Position numbers and translations under genes: made by a program. The notes under the pieces are model-generated. The model was given only the letters and a program-made list of their open reading frames with translations. It did not search any database and was not told the origin of the DNA. Positions 24,814 to 36,177 of a stretch of DNA of 64,000 nucleotides are shown one piece after another. Positions within the stretch are counted from its first letter, which is position 1; every line of letters begins with the position of its first letter. The stretch is from contig CM046882.1 of assembly GCA_025667525.1 (NCBI GenBank), positions 544,558,630 through 544,622,629 of the forward strand, written 5' to 3'. This DNA comes from Glebionis coronaria (Eukaryota > Streptophyta > Magnoliopsida > Asterales > Asteraceae).

Positions 24814-25209
24814 TGTTGGAAATACGTTTTTCCAAGGAAAGTCTCGGTCACATCATTATTAGCATAGATCACGAGCTATAGACTATTTAGAAAATTGTAA
24901 CTTGGAGTGACCTTCCTTTGGGGGAGATTGTTGGAAATAAGTTTTTATGTATTTAGAAAGGATCGGTCACTCCAATGATATTGGGCTCGTGATCCAATAT
25001 AGTCCATATAGCCCACATGTAGGGTGGGCTATATAAACCCCCTCCTAGCATGTTAGGAGGGGTTGGTCATTCACTTTTCACACACTTAATCTAATCTTTC
25101 ATTTTTCTCTCCAACCTCTCTCTAGTTTCTCTCTCTACGTCTTCATCTATCTCTCTCTCTAATAATCATCTCCGTAGTTAGATAATCCAAGGATTACGAT
25201 AAACTAACA
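24814..25209 (+). repeat. Copia I 3' LTR
   Basis: A block 24814-24928 and B block 24929-25209, ending AACTAACA. It shares the Copia I-specific bases TTAGAAAATTG with the 5' LTR. The core stem is CCCCTCCTA-GCATGT-TAGGAGGGG at 25039-25062. Confidence 0.9.
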
Positions 25210-25425
25210 ATCATCATCATCAGACTGATCAGACTCGTCAGACTTGTCCTTGTTACCGCTATCCCTGTTCTCATCATCATCCTCATCGTCGTCCCTGTTG
25301 CTATCCTCATTGCCACCATCACCATCATTATCATCATCATCATCACCATCACTACCTTTGTCTTCATCTTCTTCACCATCACTCTCTTCTTGCTCACTAT
25401 CCTCCTTATCAGAGCCTCGGTTCAT
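25205..25425 (-). repeat. Trinucleotide-rich tract, acidic if read on the minus strand
   Basis: ATC/TCC-rich imperfect repeats. On the minus strand an ATG at 25425 opens 73 codons of almost only Asp, Glu, Ser, Asn and Gly. On the plus strand one frame is Ser/Leu/Pro-rich. No domain is recognisable. A captured piece of a host acidic-domain gene or an expanded microsatellite would both fit. Confidence 0.5.
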
Positions 25426-28400
25426 TCCTTAGATCATGTTTTTGTTTCGATTTGGTGGTCTAAACATTTTTTGTTGGGTCTCGTTCTATATTTTTTTTTG
25501 GTCCGATGTGTTAACTTTTTGTCACCTCTTGTTATCATTTTGTCCAAACAGTTTCTTTTGTCACGTCTTGTTATCATTTTCTTGGTCCAAATCTACCTAA
25601 AAAGTCACTTTATCAGTTTGTCTCACAATCCATATCTGATTTTTACATCCCACTGGTTTTTAGTCCCTGGTTTCACCCACAACTTCATATCTATGTCCCT
25701 GGATTTATGGTTTTTACATTGAGTCTAATGTTTGCTGTTTCTGAACTTATTTTTATATGATTTCATTTTTTTCTGGGTTTCTATTGTTCTTTATGAAGAT
25801 GTAGTTACCCAGAAAATTTGCCATAAACAAGTTCCTGAAAATATGGAAAAAGGACAGTACTTTTGGATAAGATTTTTGTGATGGTAACAGTCAGATCGGA
25901 ATATTGCGATCGCAAAAACCATTGGTTTCTACATTGCGATCGAATATTCTGATGGAACATATTCCGATGGAACGCATTCCGACGTGGTGTAGAAGAGAAG
26001 ACATTGCGATGGACTTATTCAGATTTAAACATTGCGATGCAAGTCTTTGACTTTGCGATGGGTTTTATAAAACATTCCGATGGACTGTTTATAAAACCAG
26101 TGGACCAAAAATGTGACTGAACCATTATCAACACATCCAATCTTTTAACTCCTCAAGCACCAAATCTAAACCTACACCCATCGACACCTAACCCATCTAC
26201 AAATCATCAAGACTCGGATTTAAACAGAAACTTAGTAAATGATCTCAGATTCATTTTTTCGTGTTTTGCACATGCAACCAAAGATCCTTTAAGATCTATA
26301 CACGAAAAAATTTATATCATCATTGACCCATGTTTGGTTTTGCACCATGTTTTATATACGAAATTAAATAAAGATCTATAACAAAATTGTTATTATCCTT
26401 ATTCTGTTTCGATTCCTTAATCAAAACCAACATGCAATTAGTAAAAACCCTACCCGAGACCTTGTGGCAAGATCTTGAAGATGATTCGTCATGATTTTTG
26501 ACTCCCGAAACGAGATTCGATTATTACAAATCGATCTATGGACTGGTGTTATCATAATTATGTGATTTGGTGGTGTGTTTTTTTAATTAAACAAAGATTT
26601 AAGGTCGTTTTGTTTACTTTTCTGATGAGATTGAGGATCTATGCTCGGTTTATGAAGATGATATGTGTTCATCTTTGATGGTTGTGTATTGTTTATGGTG
26701 GCTGGGATGATAAAGAAATGGTGGGCGGAGGTTTTCATGTGGATTGACTGGTGATTGAGGAGATGAAGAAGATGGGGGACGGAGATGTCTAAGTTTACTG
26801 TTGGGAGAGAGTTTGGTGAGGGACGGATGTTACGAAGTGAATGGAAAGTGATTAGGCTTACCTAATCTTTAGGGTTAGGAGTTATAACCTAGGTTGGTGG
26901 ACCGGGTATTAGCTTTGCAATGACTTGGGCCTTGGACTCGTTTTTTTAATACATTTGATTTGGGCCGTGTGTATTAAGTTTTAACACACAATTTGATTTG
27001 TGTGACTTCATTCATACACACAATTTTTAAAAAAAAAAATATTTTTTAAATAAATTTTGTGTGTATTAAGTTTTACTTCGGTCATCATCGGGACGAGACA
27101 ACAAGTGACGTGACAAAGTGACTAAGTGACGAGATATTGTGACAAAATTTATTTGACGAGACCAAGAAAAATTTGGGTATATTTTTAGTGACTACAGATT
27201 TTGTTTGATCGGGTATTAATTACGTGACGTTGAAGACGGATTTTTTTGAAGGCGTGTATTTATTTTATCTTCAACGATAACTTGCTCGTGCGTAATCTTA
27301 GAATGAAGACTTGTTTATCTGGTTTCCGGGTTCGGGGTGGATGGTTGATGACTCGGATAACTATCACTTAAAGGGGTTACATTGTTGTACTAAGTGTCAC
27401 GCGCTTAGTCGACGTGGATAATTTTAAGAGGTGTTGTGCTTATAGACTTCTTCAGTGATGCATTGAGTACTTAGAGATTTCTCCACCGTTCTTCATTCAA
27501 CAATTGTGCAAGCTTAAGTCACAAGATCGAAGGATTCTTATTCAGTTTCACGTTTGATGTATCTGGTTCATTCAATCTGTGGTCACTTCAAATTTCTTTC
27601 ACGTGGGTTGGTAAAGTTGGCCATGGAGAGTTTATGAGAAGAGATTTTCGATCAACAGCTGATTCTCACAAAAAATATATAATTCAGCTTATTTATTATT
27701 CTCACGAGATTTCAGGTTCATGTGCTTACGATTTGTTGATGGTTCCGAGTTTCGAAACCATCAAGGGTGAAGAAGAAGACACACGTGATGAACTTCATAC
27801 CTTCTTTTGATTTGAAGACATTCCGGGATGACATTTGTCATAGCTGCAGAGAAAATCAGTGTTTTAACTCGTGGCGTTATCAATCTCTAAACGGTACACT
27901 ACTGATTCGATGTTTAATTGTTTGGTTGTTGCAATTATTCATCATCATTATCCTATATGCATTCCCGGGACTTAATTGACTCTGGTGCATCTCCGGAAGA
28001 AGATATGTGCATTTCCGGGACTTAATTGACTCTGGTGTTACGATGTCAACTTCATGAATGGGATAAAGTATCAACTTCAGTATTTAAGCTTCATAATTGG
28101 GATTGATTTACTTTCTTCAACTATGTGGGGGAAGAATGTCTTTATTCTTTCTGGTATGCATAACTTGAACTCTCAGGGGGAAGAAAAATTCAGAAGAATT
28201 ATTCAAGCGTGAGAAGAGAAGTTGTTGATCTACTTGGTCTGCCCCAAGCTTTCAATCTCTCTTAGCAACGTTATCATGTTATATGATGGGATTTGCTTGT
28301 TAGATTACGCTGTGTGCTTAATCATTCTAAGCTTTATTGAAAGCTTTAAAGTTGCTTACGAGGATTGTCGGTTTAGGGGGAAGCTATTTAAAAGCTTCTA

Positions 28401-28942
28401 CACCAAGTCTATGTGGCATGAATTAGGGGGAAGTTAATTCAGAAGCTTCTCCTTAACCAGAAGTGTATGGGTTACTTAGCTCGTGCCGTTACAGTACTTC
28501 TACTACAAGTTACTTTAAAGATGAGTTGTTTTGAAGTCAAAGGCCTCAGAAGACATCATCAGCATTGGACGCTTCATGAAAGATCTTATTCTTAATCATT
28601 ATGTACTTGTTAGGAAAAATATTGTAAGGAATTCTACACGTCGTCCCATGGGGGAAGATTGTTGGAAACTCACTTTATGTGACGACATTTAAGAATTCCC
28701 ATTAGTTATCATAGTCACACACGCTTAGACTAGACTAGGTACAATGTATAGTTTAAGGGTCGTGTGTGACTATATATACCCCTCCTTAGCTTCCAAGGAG
28801 GGGTGTTGCTTGTGTCATTTTCTCATTTTTATATATTTTCCTTTCTTTCACACAACCACTCTCTCTCTCTAAGCTCAACAATGGCTACCACCACCTTCCA
28901 CCATCCACCTAGACCACCGGATTAGCTTAATGCAAATCCACA
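25210..28942 (+). mobile_element. Copia III: remnant with leader, 3' region and 3' LTR
   Basis: After the Copia I 3' LTR comes a (ATC)n-type tract, then a leader with a TTSCGAT array (25888-26090) and GGGTATTAAT near 27213, matching the leader of Copia II. From about 27250 it is a 3' region with five GGGGGAAG tracts (28126, 28177, 28376, 28427, 28651), ending at a 283-bp 3' LTR. No 5' LTR, primer site, gag or pol is visible, so it is internally deleted or fused to Copia I. A 29-bp passage is duplicated at 27959 and 28007 (GGGACTTAATTGACTCTGG core). Right flank is ATTCC, close to the ATTCT on the left of Copia I. Confidence 0.6.
28660..28942 (+). repeat. Copia III 3' LTR
   Basis: It starts TGTTGGAAACTCAC right after the polypurine tract GGGGGAAGAT and ends AAATCCACA. 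Its 283-bp length equals the B block of Copia I and II. The TATA region TATATATA (28771) is followed by a perfect 9-bp stem CCCCTCCTT/AAGGAGGGG (28779-28803). No A block is present. Confidence 0.7.
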
Positions 28943-29541
28943 ATTCCTATTATGAAGAGAAGACCATTATTTCATGAACGTCTCTCAAGATTTGAAGTAT
29001 GAAGTCGTTGCCAAATTTCGGTCTGAGAAAGGTCTCAAATCGTGAAGCGAGTTATGCCAAGATATGAACTTTATGAGGTACCGAGAAGCAGTTTTAAAAG
29101 ATTTTTTCCTTTAGCTAACTATTGATAAAATCGTCCTACTTTATTTTTGTCCTAAACAACTATCGAAATAAGTCAACAATGCATCTTCGTGATCATTCAA
29201 GACAACAATAAAACATAAGAGATACACCTAGGAATAAGGGAGTCTAAGTAAATAATTGGCCCACATGAGTTTGGGTTAGTTTGCTAACTTATAATAACAA
29301 TGATCTCGTTTTTAAGCTTGGTATGGGGAACGTGAAACTTGAGGGTGATAATCATTCATGACATTCCAAAACCCCAAGGTAAGTTTTTGATCTTTTTATT
29401 TGTTTTCTTCCTTTGATTATTTTATAATTTTCTATCTCTTTAATAAAGGCCAATGTGGATTGATTATGATGGAAAATGTAAAACTTGTTTTGTAATTAAT
29501 GCATTGCATGAGGACATTTCAATGGTCAAGTGTAGGGGATT
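28943..29541 (+). other. Gypsy I 3' non-coding internal region, right part
   Basis: No ORF. It ends with AGGACATTTCAATGG and CAAGTGTAGGGGATT just before the 3' LTR, the same order of an AGGACA motif and a G-tract seen at 7644-7680. The last tract is the likely polypurine tract. Confidence 0.6.
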
Positions 29542-31416
29542 TAATAAGTGTGAAAACACTTATCCTTTTACCACTTAATTATAATAAAAACCAAGCCAAA
29601 ACGTATATTTTATGTCGTAAATGTCGGAATTATGCGTGGTTTGTGTTTTTGTTGTGATTTAGGATCAAAATGTGAAAAGGGAAGAAAACACGACCTTTCA
29701 CGGGTTTTTATCGAAGAAAAAGACAAAAGACAAAGTCAAAAGATCAAGAGTGCAAAAAGAACGGAAGTCCAAGGCCTATTATGAAGATTTATCGAAGAAC
29801 AAGTCTAAAGACGGAAGTTTAATAAACCGAAGAACTCAAGTCTAATTAATGAAGAAATTACAAGACGAGTTTAAATAATCCCGAGACAAAGTCGAAAAAG
29901 TCGAAGAATTAAGAAGACGAAAAGACGAGAAAGAAAAGACATGAAGAAGAAAGAAAAGAGCAACACATGCTTCCTTCCCTTCTCCATATAAATATACTTC
30001 ATTTCACCTCATTTTAGTTTTGTTGGCTATTTTGACAAACTAGTCTTCCACCATTTTCATTACTTGCACATTTATTTTCATGTCATTTACTTAATTGTCA
30101 ATTTAATTACCTTGTTTTGCACCTTAAATTTCTTGCCTTTAATTCAAGTAAGCCTTTTAGTTTTGTTGTTGAATCTTTGTTTCCTTTAATCAAGCTTTTT
30201 ATTATCCGTCTTATTCTACTTTTCTTGCTTTTGATTTTGATTACTAATTCGGATTAAGCATTCTTTTGTTTAACCTTATTTATTATTTGAGTAAAAAGTT
30301 TATCTTTTTATTTCTATCTAGGCTTTTATACGAATTAAGCTATAAGCTTGACAATCTTATTGGCTTATTTTGTATTTAGCTTATTTGGTTTAAAGTTTTC
30401 TTAAAAGTTTTATCTTTTTAAAGTTTGATTTAAAAAGTTTGTTTATTGTGTCTTGAAAGTTTTAAAATTTGTGCTTATTTAGTTTTACTTATTCTTGTTT
30501 TAATTAAGTTTTTGGTATTTGCTTATGGTCAAAGTGCTTATTTGGTTCAGCTTATTTGCTTATTGGATTCCATCGTAACTTTCTTAAGAGTTTACCCATT
30601 CCGATCAAGTAAGTGTGATCGCATAAACCCTAGGGTTTCTACTTGCGATCCTTTACTTCGATCAAGGACTAAGATCAGACTACGATCGTCCATTACGATC
30701 TAAGTCACGATTGCCCCGTTGCGATCTGTGACTGCGATCGTTGGTTGTGATCTGTGGATACGAACACTTGGTCACGATCGTCCACTGCGATCCACTTGTT
30801 GCGATCGTGGTGGAGTACGATCCAAAACTTGTCCAGAGTACGATCTGGGAGTACGATCGTCACTGCGATCGCTTGTTGCGATCTGTGGCTACGATCCAGA
30901 GTACGATCCAGGGTACGATCGTGACTACGATCTAACTTTTGTCTTTGTTTTTATCTTATTTTTCCAAGCTTACTTTTCATTACGTTTTAATTTCCAAGAA
31001 TTGCACGTTTCCCGAAATCTTTGTTTTTACCAAGCGTTTTTCTAGTAATTTTTAGTTTAATTTTTAAAGCTTATTTTTCCGCCATTTTACTTTAGTGTTA
31101 TTTTAATCGTTTTTCTTTATTTTAAATTTCAAGTTTACATTTTTATTGCATTGTCAAATTAATTTTTCGTCAAGCTTTAACTTTTGTCATTTAATTAATT
31201 ACTTTTAAAGTTTTAAATTTTGCACAATTACTTTTTAATTAGTTTTAGCTTTAATTACCTGCCATTACTTTAACGTTTTGCAATTTTACTTTACTACAAC
31301 GACCAATATATTCTTTTCCATCAAAAGACGACTGAGTCACACTGTTAACCAATAGTCAATTCGATTAGACCGATTTCAACGAACAAATTTTATAACTAAG
31401 TAAAATCTAGTTATTA
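29542..31416 (+). repeat. Gypsy I 3' LTR
   Basis: About 1875 bp, starting TAATAAGTG and ending CTAGTTATTA, an imperfect inverted pair with TA ends, not TG/CA. From 30350 it matches 1-1079. The first part (29542-30349) has purine-rich GAAGA/AAGACGA repeats (29640-29960) and a TATAAATATA box at 29987. The motif array is at 30597-30936. Copia IV gag sequence begins directly at 31417. Confidence 0.75.
30597..30936 (+). repeat. CGATC-rich motif array, 3' LTR copy
   Basis: Second copy of the array at 255-600, with a few point changes (one CGATC lost to GAACAC near 30763) and one short repeat step missing before the end. Confidence 0.75.
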
Positions 31417-34040
31417 TCCACCCTAACAGCTAAGCTTGCATTGCATAAAGAAAAGGTCAAAGCTTTTGAAATGGTCCCTCAAGCTGAAAAAATAACTTAT
31501 TCTGAATTTGACCAATTTCGTTTTGAAAAGATTGAACACTTGAAAGAAATAGAATCATTAAAAGCTAATCTTTCCAATGAATTAAAAGCAAAAGAGTCGG
31601 TTGTCAATGATTTTCAGAAACTTAAAATGGATTTCGAAACTATCGAGTCTAAAAAGTTTGAATCGGAAAATAATGCTACCAAACTTCTTAAATTCAAAGA
31701 ACAACAACTTTTAAAACAATACGCTTCCACAGAAAAGGTTCATCTTTTAACTAAATCATTTAAAGAACTCTTAAGCGTCTTCAAGATTTACCACCTAATC
31801 CTGGTTATGCAAAACAATCTCAGGAATATATTCCTTGTCTTTATTATGTGACCCTTATTGGCAAATCGAAAGAAGCACCTTATGTTCATAGTACTGAGGA
31901 GACACAGTCACTTGCGGAAGAAACTCATTCTAAAATGCTTTCAAAATTCCATAAGATTGATTATGATCAGTATAACAAAGATCAATTGTCTAAAAAGACC
32001 CGTATTCGTTTACAAAAGGAATTAGCTCAATTAACAGTTTTTGTGCCTCAAAGTTTGTCAACGGAAAACCCTCCTAGTACGTCTCCTACACTTGTCAAAA
32101 AGGATTTAACTAAGTTAATTCCACTGGTAAGTAAGGCATCCGTTAGCTTAAATGTGGTGCACCAACACTTAGCCGATTTTGACAAGGTCATTTTGGAACG
32201 TACGACGGCTTCGGCCATAACGGAAGGTGAATGGAATTTTGAGCACACAAGAGCTGCATTTCGAGACGAAATTGTTCCATTTGTAAACAATGTTAAAGCT
32301 TGTCTTAGTACTATTGATCAAGATTTGTTTTGGAAATAGAAGAAGTTAGACGTGTTTTCAATGAAATGGATGATGCTTATGAAAACAGTTTACTTGAAAT
32401 AGAACGGGTTTCACGCCAAAATGATCAGCTTCTGAAGCAAGTGATGTCTCATGATATAGTTTCCGTCTGTGTGAATAAAAGTGTTGATAATGATTCTATT
32501 GTGCATAATGTTGAATCTGTGGATAATGTGGTAGATAGTACTTGTCACAAATCTGACGCTGAATTTTTAAAGCTTCAAGAGTCTTATACTTTGCTTACAA
32601 AAAGTTTTGATTAGATTCAAACGCATTGTATTTTGCTTGAATGCAAGCAACAATTTATTCAAGAAATCTTTGAAACTTCATTTGAAGGTATTAATATCGA
32701 TGATGCAAATTTTCAAAAGAATTTTCGATTGAATTTACAATCAAAACAACGTCAGCCAAGTGACAAGGTTACTAAATCTTTGCCGATAGACATAGAGAAA
32801 TCTAAGAAGCTTAACTGTGTAAACGTACTTGAGGCCGCTGAGAATTTAAAACTTGATCTAGATAATCGAGTTTCCAAGATTTTGTCCAAAGTTGATAACT
32901 TAAAACAGAAAAATACACAACTCTTCGATTCAGTAAAGCCCGCATGTGCTAATACAACTGCACAGAATCAATCTTTGATTGAACAATTGAATCGAAAGTT
33001 GGTGGAAATATCTTATTTGAGGGAACAAATTTGTGATAAAAATCTGGCCTTAGATGAGTTAAAGGAAATACTTCGTACTCTAAAAGGTAAGAATGTTGTG
33101 GATAACGCAGCCACTGTCTCAGCATCGTCCTCTAGTGCAATCAAAAGGAACCTTATAGCCGTCACACCATTTAATAAGGGCCCTAGGACTAAACCATCTC
33201 AAACATTGGTCACTAAAGATAAGGCAAAATCAAAACCAGCTTCTAATATTCCCGTGTTGCCTTCTACAGGAGTAAGCACCACTACTAAAGCTCAAAGATC
33301 TAAGCTTAAAAGAAACAAGAAGAATGATAGGATCTTGCCCCCATCTAGTAGTCAAGTGAAGAAGAAAGTAGAAGCCCATCCTAGGAATGTTATTTCTGTT
33401 TTGAATAAAAAGAATCATGTAGCTAAACCTAAAGGCTCTGCGGTTGTGCATCGTTCTAAGACTACTGTGAATTCTAATTTGAAATGTTGGAATTGCAATG
33501 AATGTATGTTTTCTAGTCGTCATGATTCTTGCCTTATTGACCATGTGAATGAGATGAATCCCCGGAAAAATGGATTAAAATGGAAACCGACTAAAAAAGT
33601 GTTAACCCAAGTTGGTTGGATGTGGCGCCCCATTGGTGGAACTTTCACTATAGTAGGAAATATGTGCCCTTTAACTAGGATCACTCCCACTAAAGCGAGG
33701 AAAGCGTGCCCTTTAACTAGGAGTACCAAGGCTACCAAAACACAAGCGTGTCCTTTAACTAGGAACACCGACACTACTGTAGGAACCAAGTGCCCTTTAA
33801 ATAGGTCTACTCCCACTGTAGTGCCCGCGAATAATCCAAAACCTAAGAAAGTTGGAACAGTAAAACCTGTTAGTGCTAAAACTCACATTAGAAAAAGTAG
33901 GAAATCTAAGGGTCACACAAATGTTATCAATTATGATAATATCATATCTGTATCGGCTAACACTCCAGAACCAATAGTTTCCAATGCATTGTCTACTGTT
34001 GTTGTTGAAAACAGGTGGTCCAAATTGTTCTCTGGTATTT
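31417..34040 (+). pseudogene. Copia IV gag, C-terminal half
   Basis: Pieces at 31441-31780, about 31780-32339, 32330-32614 and 32633-34066 join into one gag-like protein after frame changes near 31775 and 32330, a TAG at 32612 and another frame change into protease near 34030. It is Lys/Glu-rich with predicted coiled coils, a basic Ser/Lys linker (33120-33450), then a Cys/His cluster (CWNCNEC ... RHDSC, about 33484-33530) with the spacing found in Copia I and II gag, and GWMWRPIGGTFTIVG followed by four CPLTR-type repeats. This would be nucleocapsid-like. The N-terminal gag domain is missing because Gypsy I sits at the left edge. Confidence 0.8.
33661..33820 (+). repeat. Four tandem CPLTR-coding repeats in Copia IV gag
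   Basis: Unit starts near 33664, 33705, 33745 and 33789 code CPLTRI, CPLTRS, CPLTRN and CPLNRS, each followed by a Thr/Lys-rich spacer of 7-10 residues. Copia I and II gag have one such motif at the matching place. Confidence 0.8.
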
Positions 34041-35078
34041 GGACTCTGGTTGCTCTAAACATATGACCGGAGATCGCTCTCAGCTCAGAAATTTCGTCAG
34101 CAAGTTTCTTGGTACGGTTCGATTTGGAAACGATCATATTGCAAAGATAATGGGTTATGGTGAATATCATATTGGGAATGTTATAATTTCAAGAGTGTAT
34201 TATGTGGAAGGTATCAGTCACAAATTTTTTTTTGTGGGACAATTTTGTGATGCAAACCTAGAAGTTGCTTTTCGAGAGCATACCTGCTTCATACGTAATT
34301 TGGAAGGGGTTGATTTATTGAAAGGTACTCGAGGGAATAATTTGTATACTTTGTCTCAACAAGACATGATGGCCGCTTCTCCCGTATGTCTACCCTCCAA
34401 AGCATCGAAGACTAAGTCATGGTTATGGCATCGACGGTTATCTCATCTTAACTTTGACGCTATTAATCATTTGGCGAAAAACGAACTTGTTCGTGGTCTT
34501 CCTAAACTTTCATTTCACAAGGATCATTTGTGTTCCCCGTGTACAATGGGGAAAAGCACTAAGAAATCATACAAACCCAAGACTGAAGACACAAACGAAG
34601 AGAAACTTTATTTGTTGCATATGGATCTTTGTGGGCCAATGCGTGTTGAAAGTCTTAGTGGCAAAAAGTACATCCTCGTAATTGTCGATGATTACTCTCG
34701 GTTTACATGGGTGAAATTTCTTACAGCAAAAAATGAGGCACCTAAAGTCATCATTGGATTTCTCAAGATGATTCAAGTGCGTCTCAACACTACTGTCCGA
34801 CGCATTCGTACAGATAATGGAACCGAATTTGTGAATCAAATTTTGCGTGATTATTATGAAGAAGTTGGCATATCTCATGAAACATCCGTTGCTCGCACTC
34901 CACAACAAAACGGTGTCGTTGAAAGGCGAAATCGCACACTTATGGAAGCTGCTCGAACGATGTTAATTTACGCAAAGGCTCCATTATTTTTATGGGCAGA
35001 AGCAGTATCTACAACAGTGTACACCCAAAACTGGTCACTAATTCGTAAACTCCATGGTAAAACACCTTATGAGCTTCT
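34018..35078 (+). pseudogene. Copia IV pol, protease and integrase N-part
   Basis: One open frame with the aspartic protease WYLDSGCSKHMTGD (about 34036-34077), the GAG-pre-integrase HHCC zinc domain (WHRRLSHLNF ... CSPCTMGK, about 34426-34556), and the integrase core with first Asp in LLHMDLCGPM (34613), second Asp in RTDNGTEF (34808) and Glu in VVERRNRT (34917). All catalytic residues are present. The frame is then cut by Gypsy II after GAGCTTCT (TSD 35074-35078); the last codons up to 35091 belong to the Gypsy II LTR. The frame is open within this part, but the gene is dead by insertion. Confidence 0.9.
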
Positions 35079-36156
35079 TGATGTATGGTAAAATCACACT
35101 CGTTTAGGAAAACAAGGTAAAAGCGGTAAGTATTAAGCGTACGTTTAGGAAAACGTAAACACTTATGACCCAAAGTGGGGATCGTTCTCGAGGAGGCACG
35201 TGTGTTGTGTTAAGAATTGATTAATGTTTGTGATTATATTGAGAAGAAAAGAAAATAGAAATAAGAAAGAAATGACGGTTACAAAGACGGATTATACTAA
35301 GACGAAAAAGGCGATCACGTAAAACCGTAAATAGTACAAAAATTAAAAATTTTAAAACCTAAAAATTAATTAAAAGCTAAAAGTAGTCTAAAATAATATA
35401 AATAAGAATAAAAATTCAATAAAAATATTTTAAAACCTTCTATTAATTAAATATTCAATTTTAAATGCTAATTAAAGCCCTAAAATTAAATATAATTAAT
35501 TAAAATGTCCAAAATATTATTTTATTGAACAAATAACTTACTTATATTATCTAAAGACTAAAAAGTATTTTTCCTAATTTTTAAAAACTATTTTTCTATT
35601 TTTAAATCACTAAAAACTATTTTAAAACTAAAATAATTATAAAAAATAATAAAATAATGCTAAAAATAATTTACCAATTTTAAAAATCCTATTTTACTCT
35701 AATGAACAGTAGAAAAATGAAAAAGTTTGAAAAATAATAAATTTACCACTAAAAGACAAAAACAGTTTAATATTAAACCCTAATTAACTTAAATTAATTC
35801 TAAAAAATAATAAAAAGATGAACAATGAAAACTTTTTATACTAAAACTCTTAAAATGTTTTTCTAAATCTAAGAAAAATGTTAAAACTGAAAAATAAGTA
35901 TTTTTGGCACTAAATGCCAAAAACAGAAATATAAAAGTTAATTAAAAATGCTATAAAACCTAAAAAATATAAAATGAACAGTAAATAAAAATCTAATTAA
36001 TCAGAAAAATCAAAAATAAAATTAGAAATATAATGGCACAAGTTTCAGACCCTAATTCACAATTTAGCCCACAAAAGACAAAAATTCTATGCTTCTGAAA
36101 GTGACATGTGACAGACTTTTGTCTGTTTGCTTAGCAGTGGTATAAATTGTGCTACC

Positions 36157-36177
36157 AGTGGGAAAGGAGTTCCCACT
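36157..36177. other. LTR hairpin AGTGGGAA/TTCCCACT
   Basis: Perfect 8-bp stem with a 5-base loop. Unchanged in the other LTR at 45514-45534. Confidence 0.7.

Larger units (their letters stand above)
8736..25209 (+). mobile_element. Copia I: gag-only Ty1/Copia element split by Copia II
   Basis: 5' LTR 8736-9132 and 3' LTR 24814-25209 share the same sub-family sequence. The primer site is at 9135 and a gag pseudogene at 10042-12205. A hairpin-repeat 3' region is cut at 12565 and resumes at 21781, and a polypurine tract (CCTCCCTTTGGGGGAGAT) precedes the 3' LTR. No pol motif is present. Left flank is ATTCT and right flank ATCAT, so no clean duplication is visible at the right end. The right junction may be rearranged with Copia III (see findings). 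Confidence 0.8.
1..31416 (+). mobile_element. Gypsy I: Athila-like Ty3/Gypsy retrotransposon, non-autonomous, 5' end outside the window
   Basis: Seen: positions 1-1079 match 30350-31416 almost base for base, so they are the 3' part of the 5' LTR and of the 3' LTR of one element. A primer site follows at 1082, a gag-protease frame at 1341-7279, and a G-rich polypurine tract just before the 3' LTR at 29542. No reverse transcriptase, RNase H or integrase motif occurs in any Gypsy I segment. It is interrupted by a 2.7-kb solo LTR (2640-5363) and by the Copia cluster (8736-28942). Known: the tRNA-type primer site and DLGAS-type protease are usual in Athila/Tat-like plant Gypsy elements. Inferred: it landed in the gag of Copia IV, whose sequence starts at 31417; the left flank needed to prove this is outside the window. 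Confidence 0.8.

Noticed and set aside
25390..25722. 110-codon plus-strand frame
   Set aside because: Phe/Leu/Val-rich product of T-rich leader DNA, with no homologue in the other Copia leaders.
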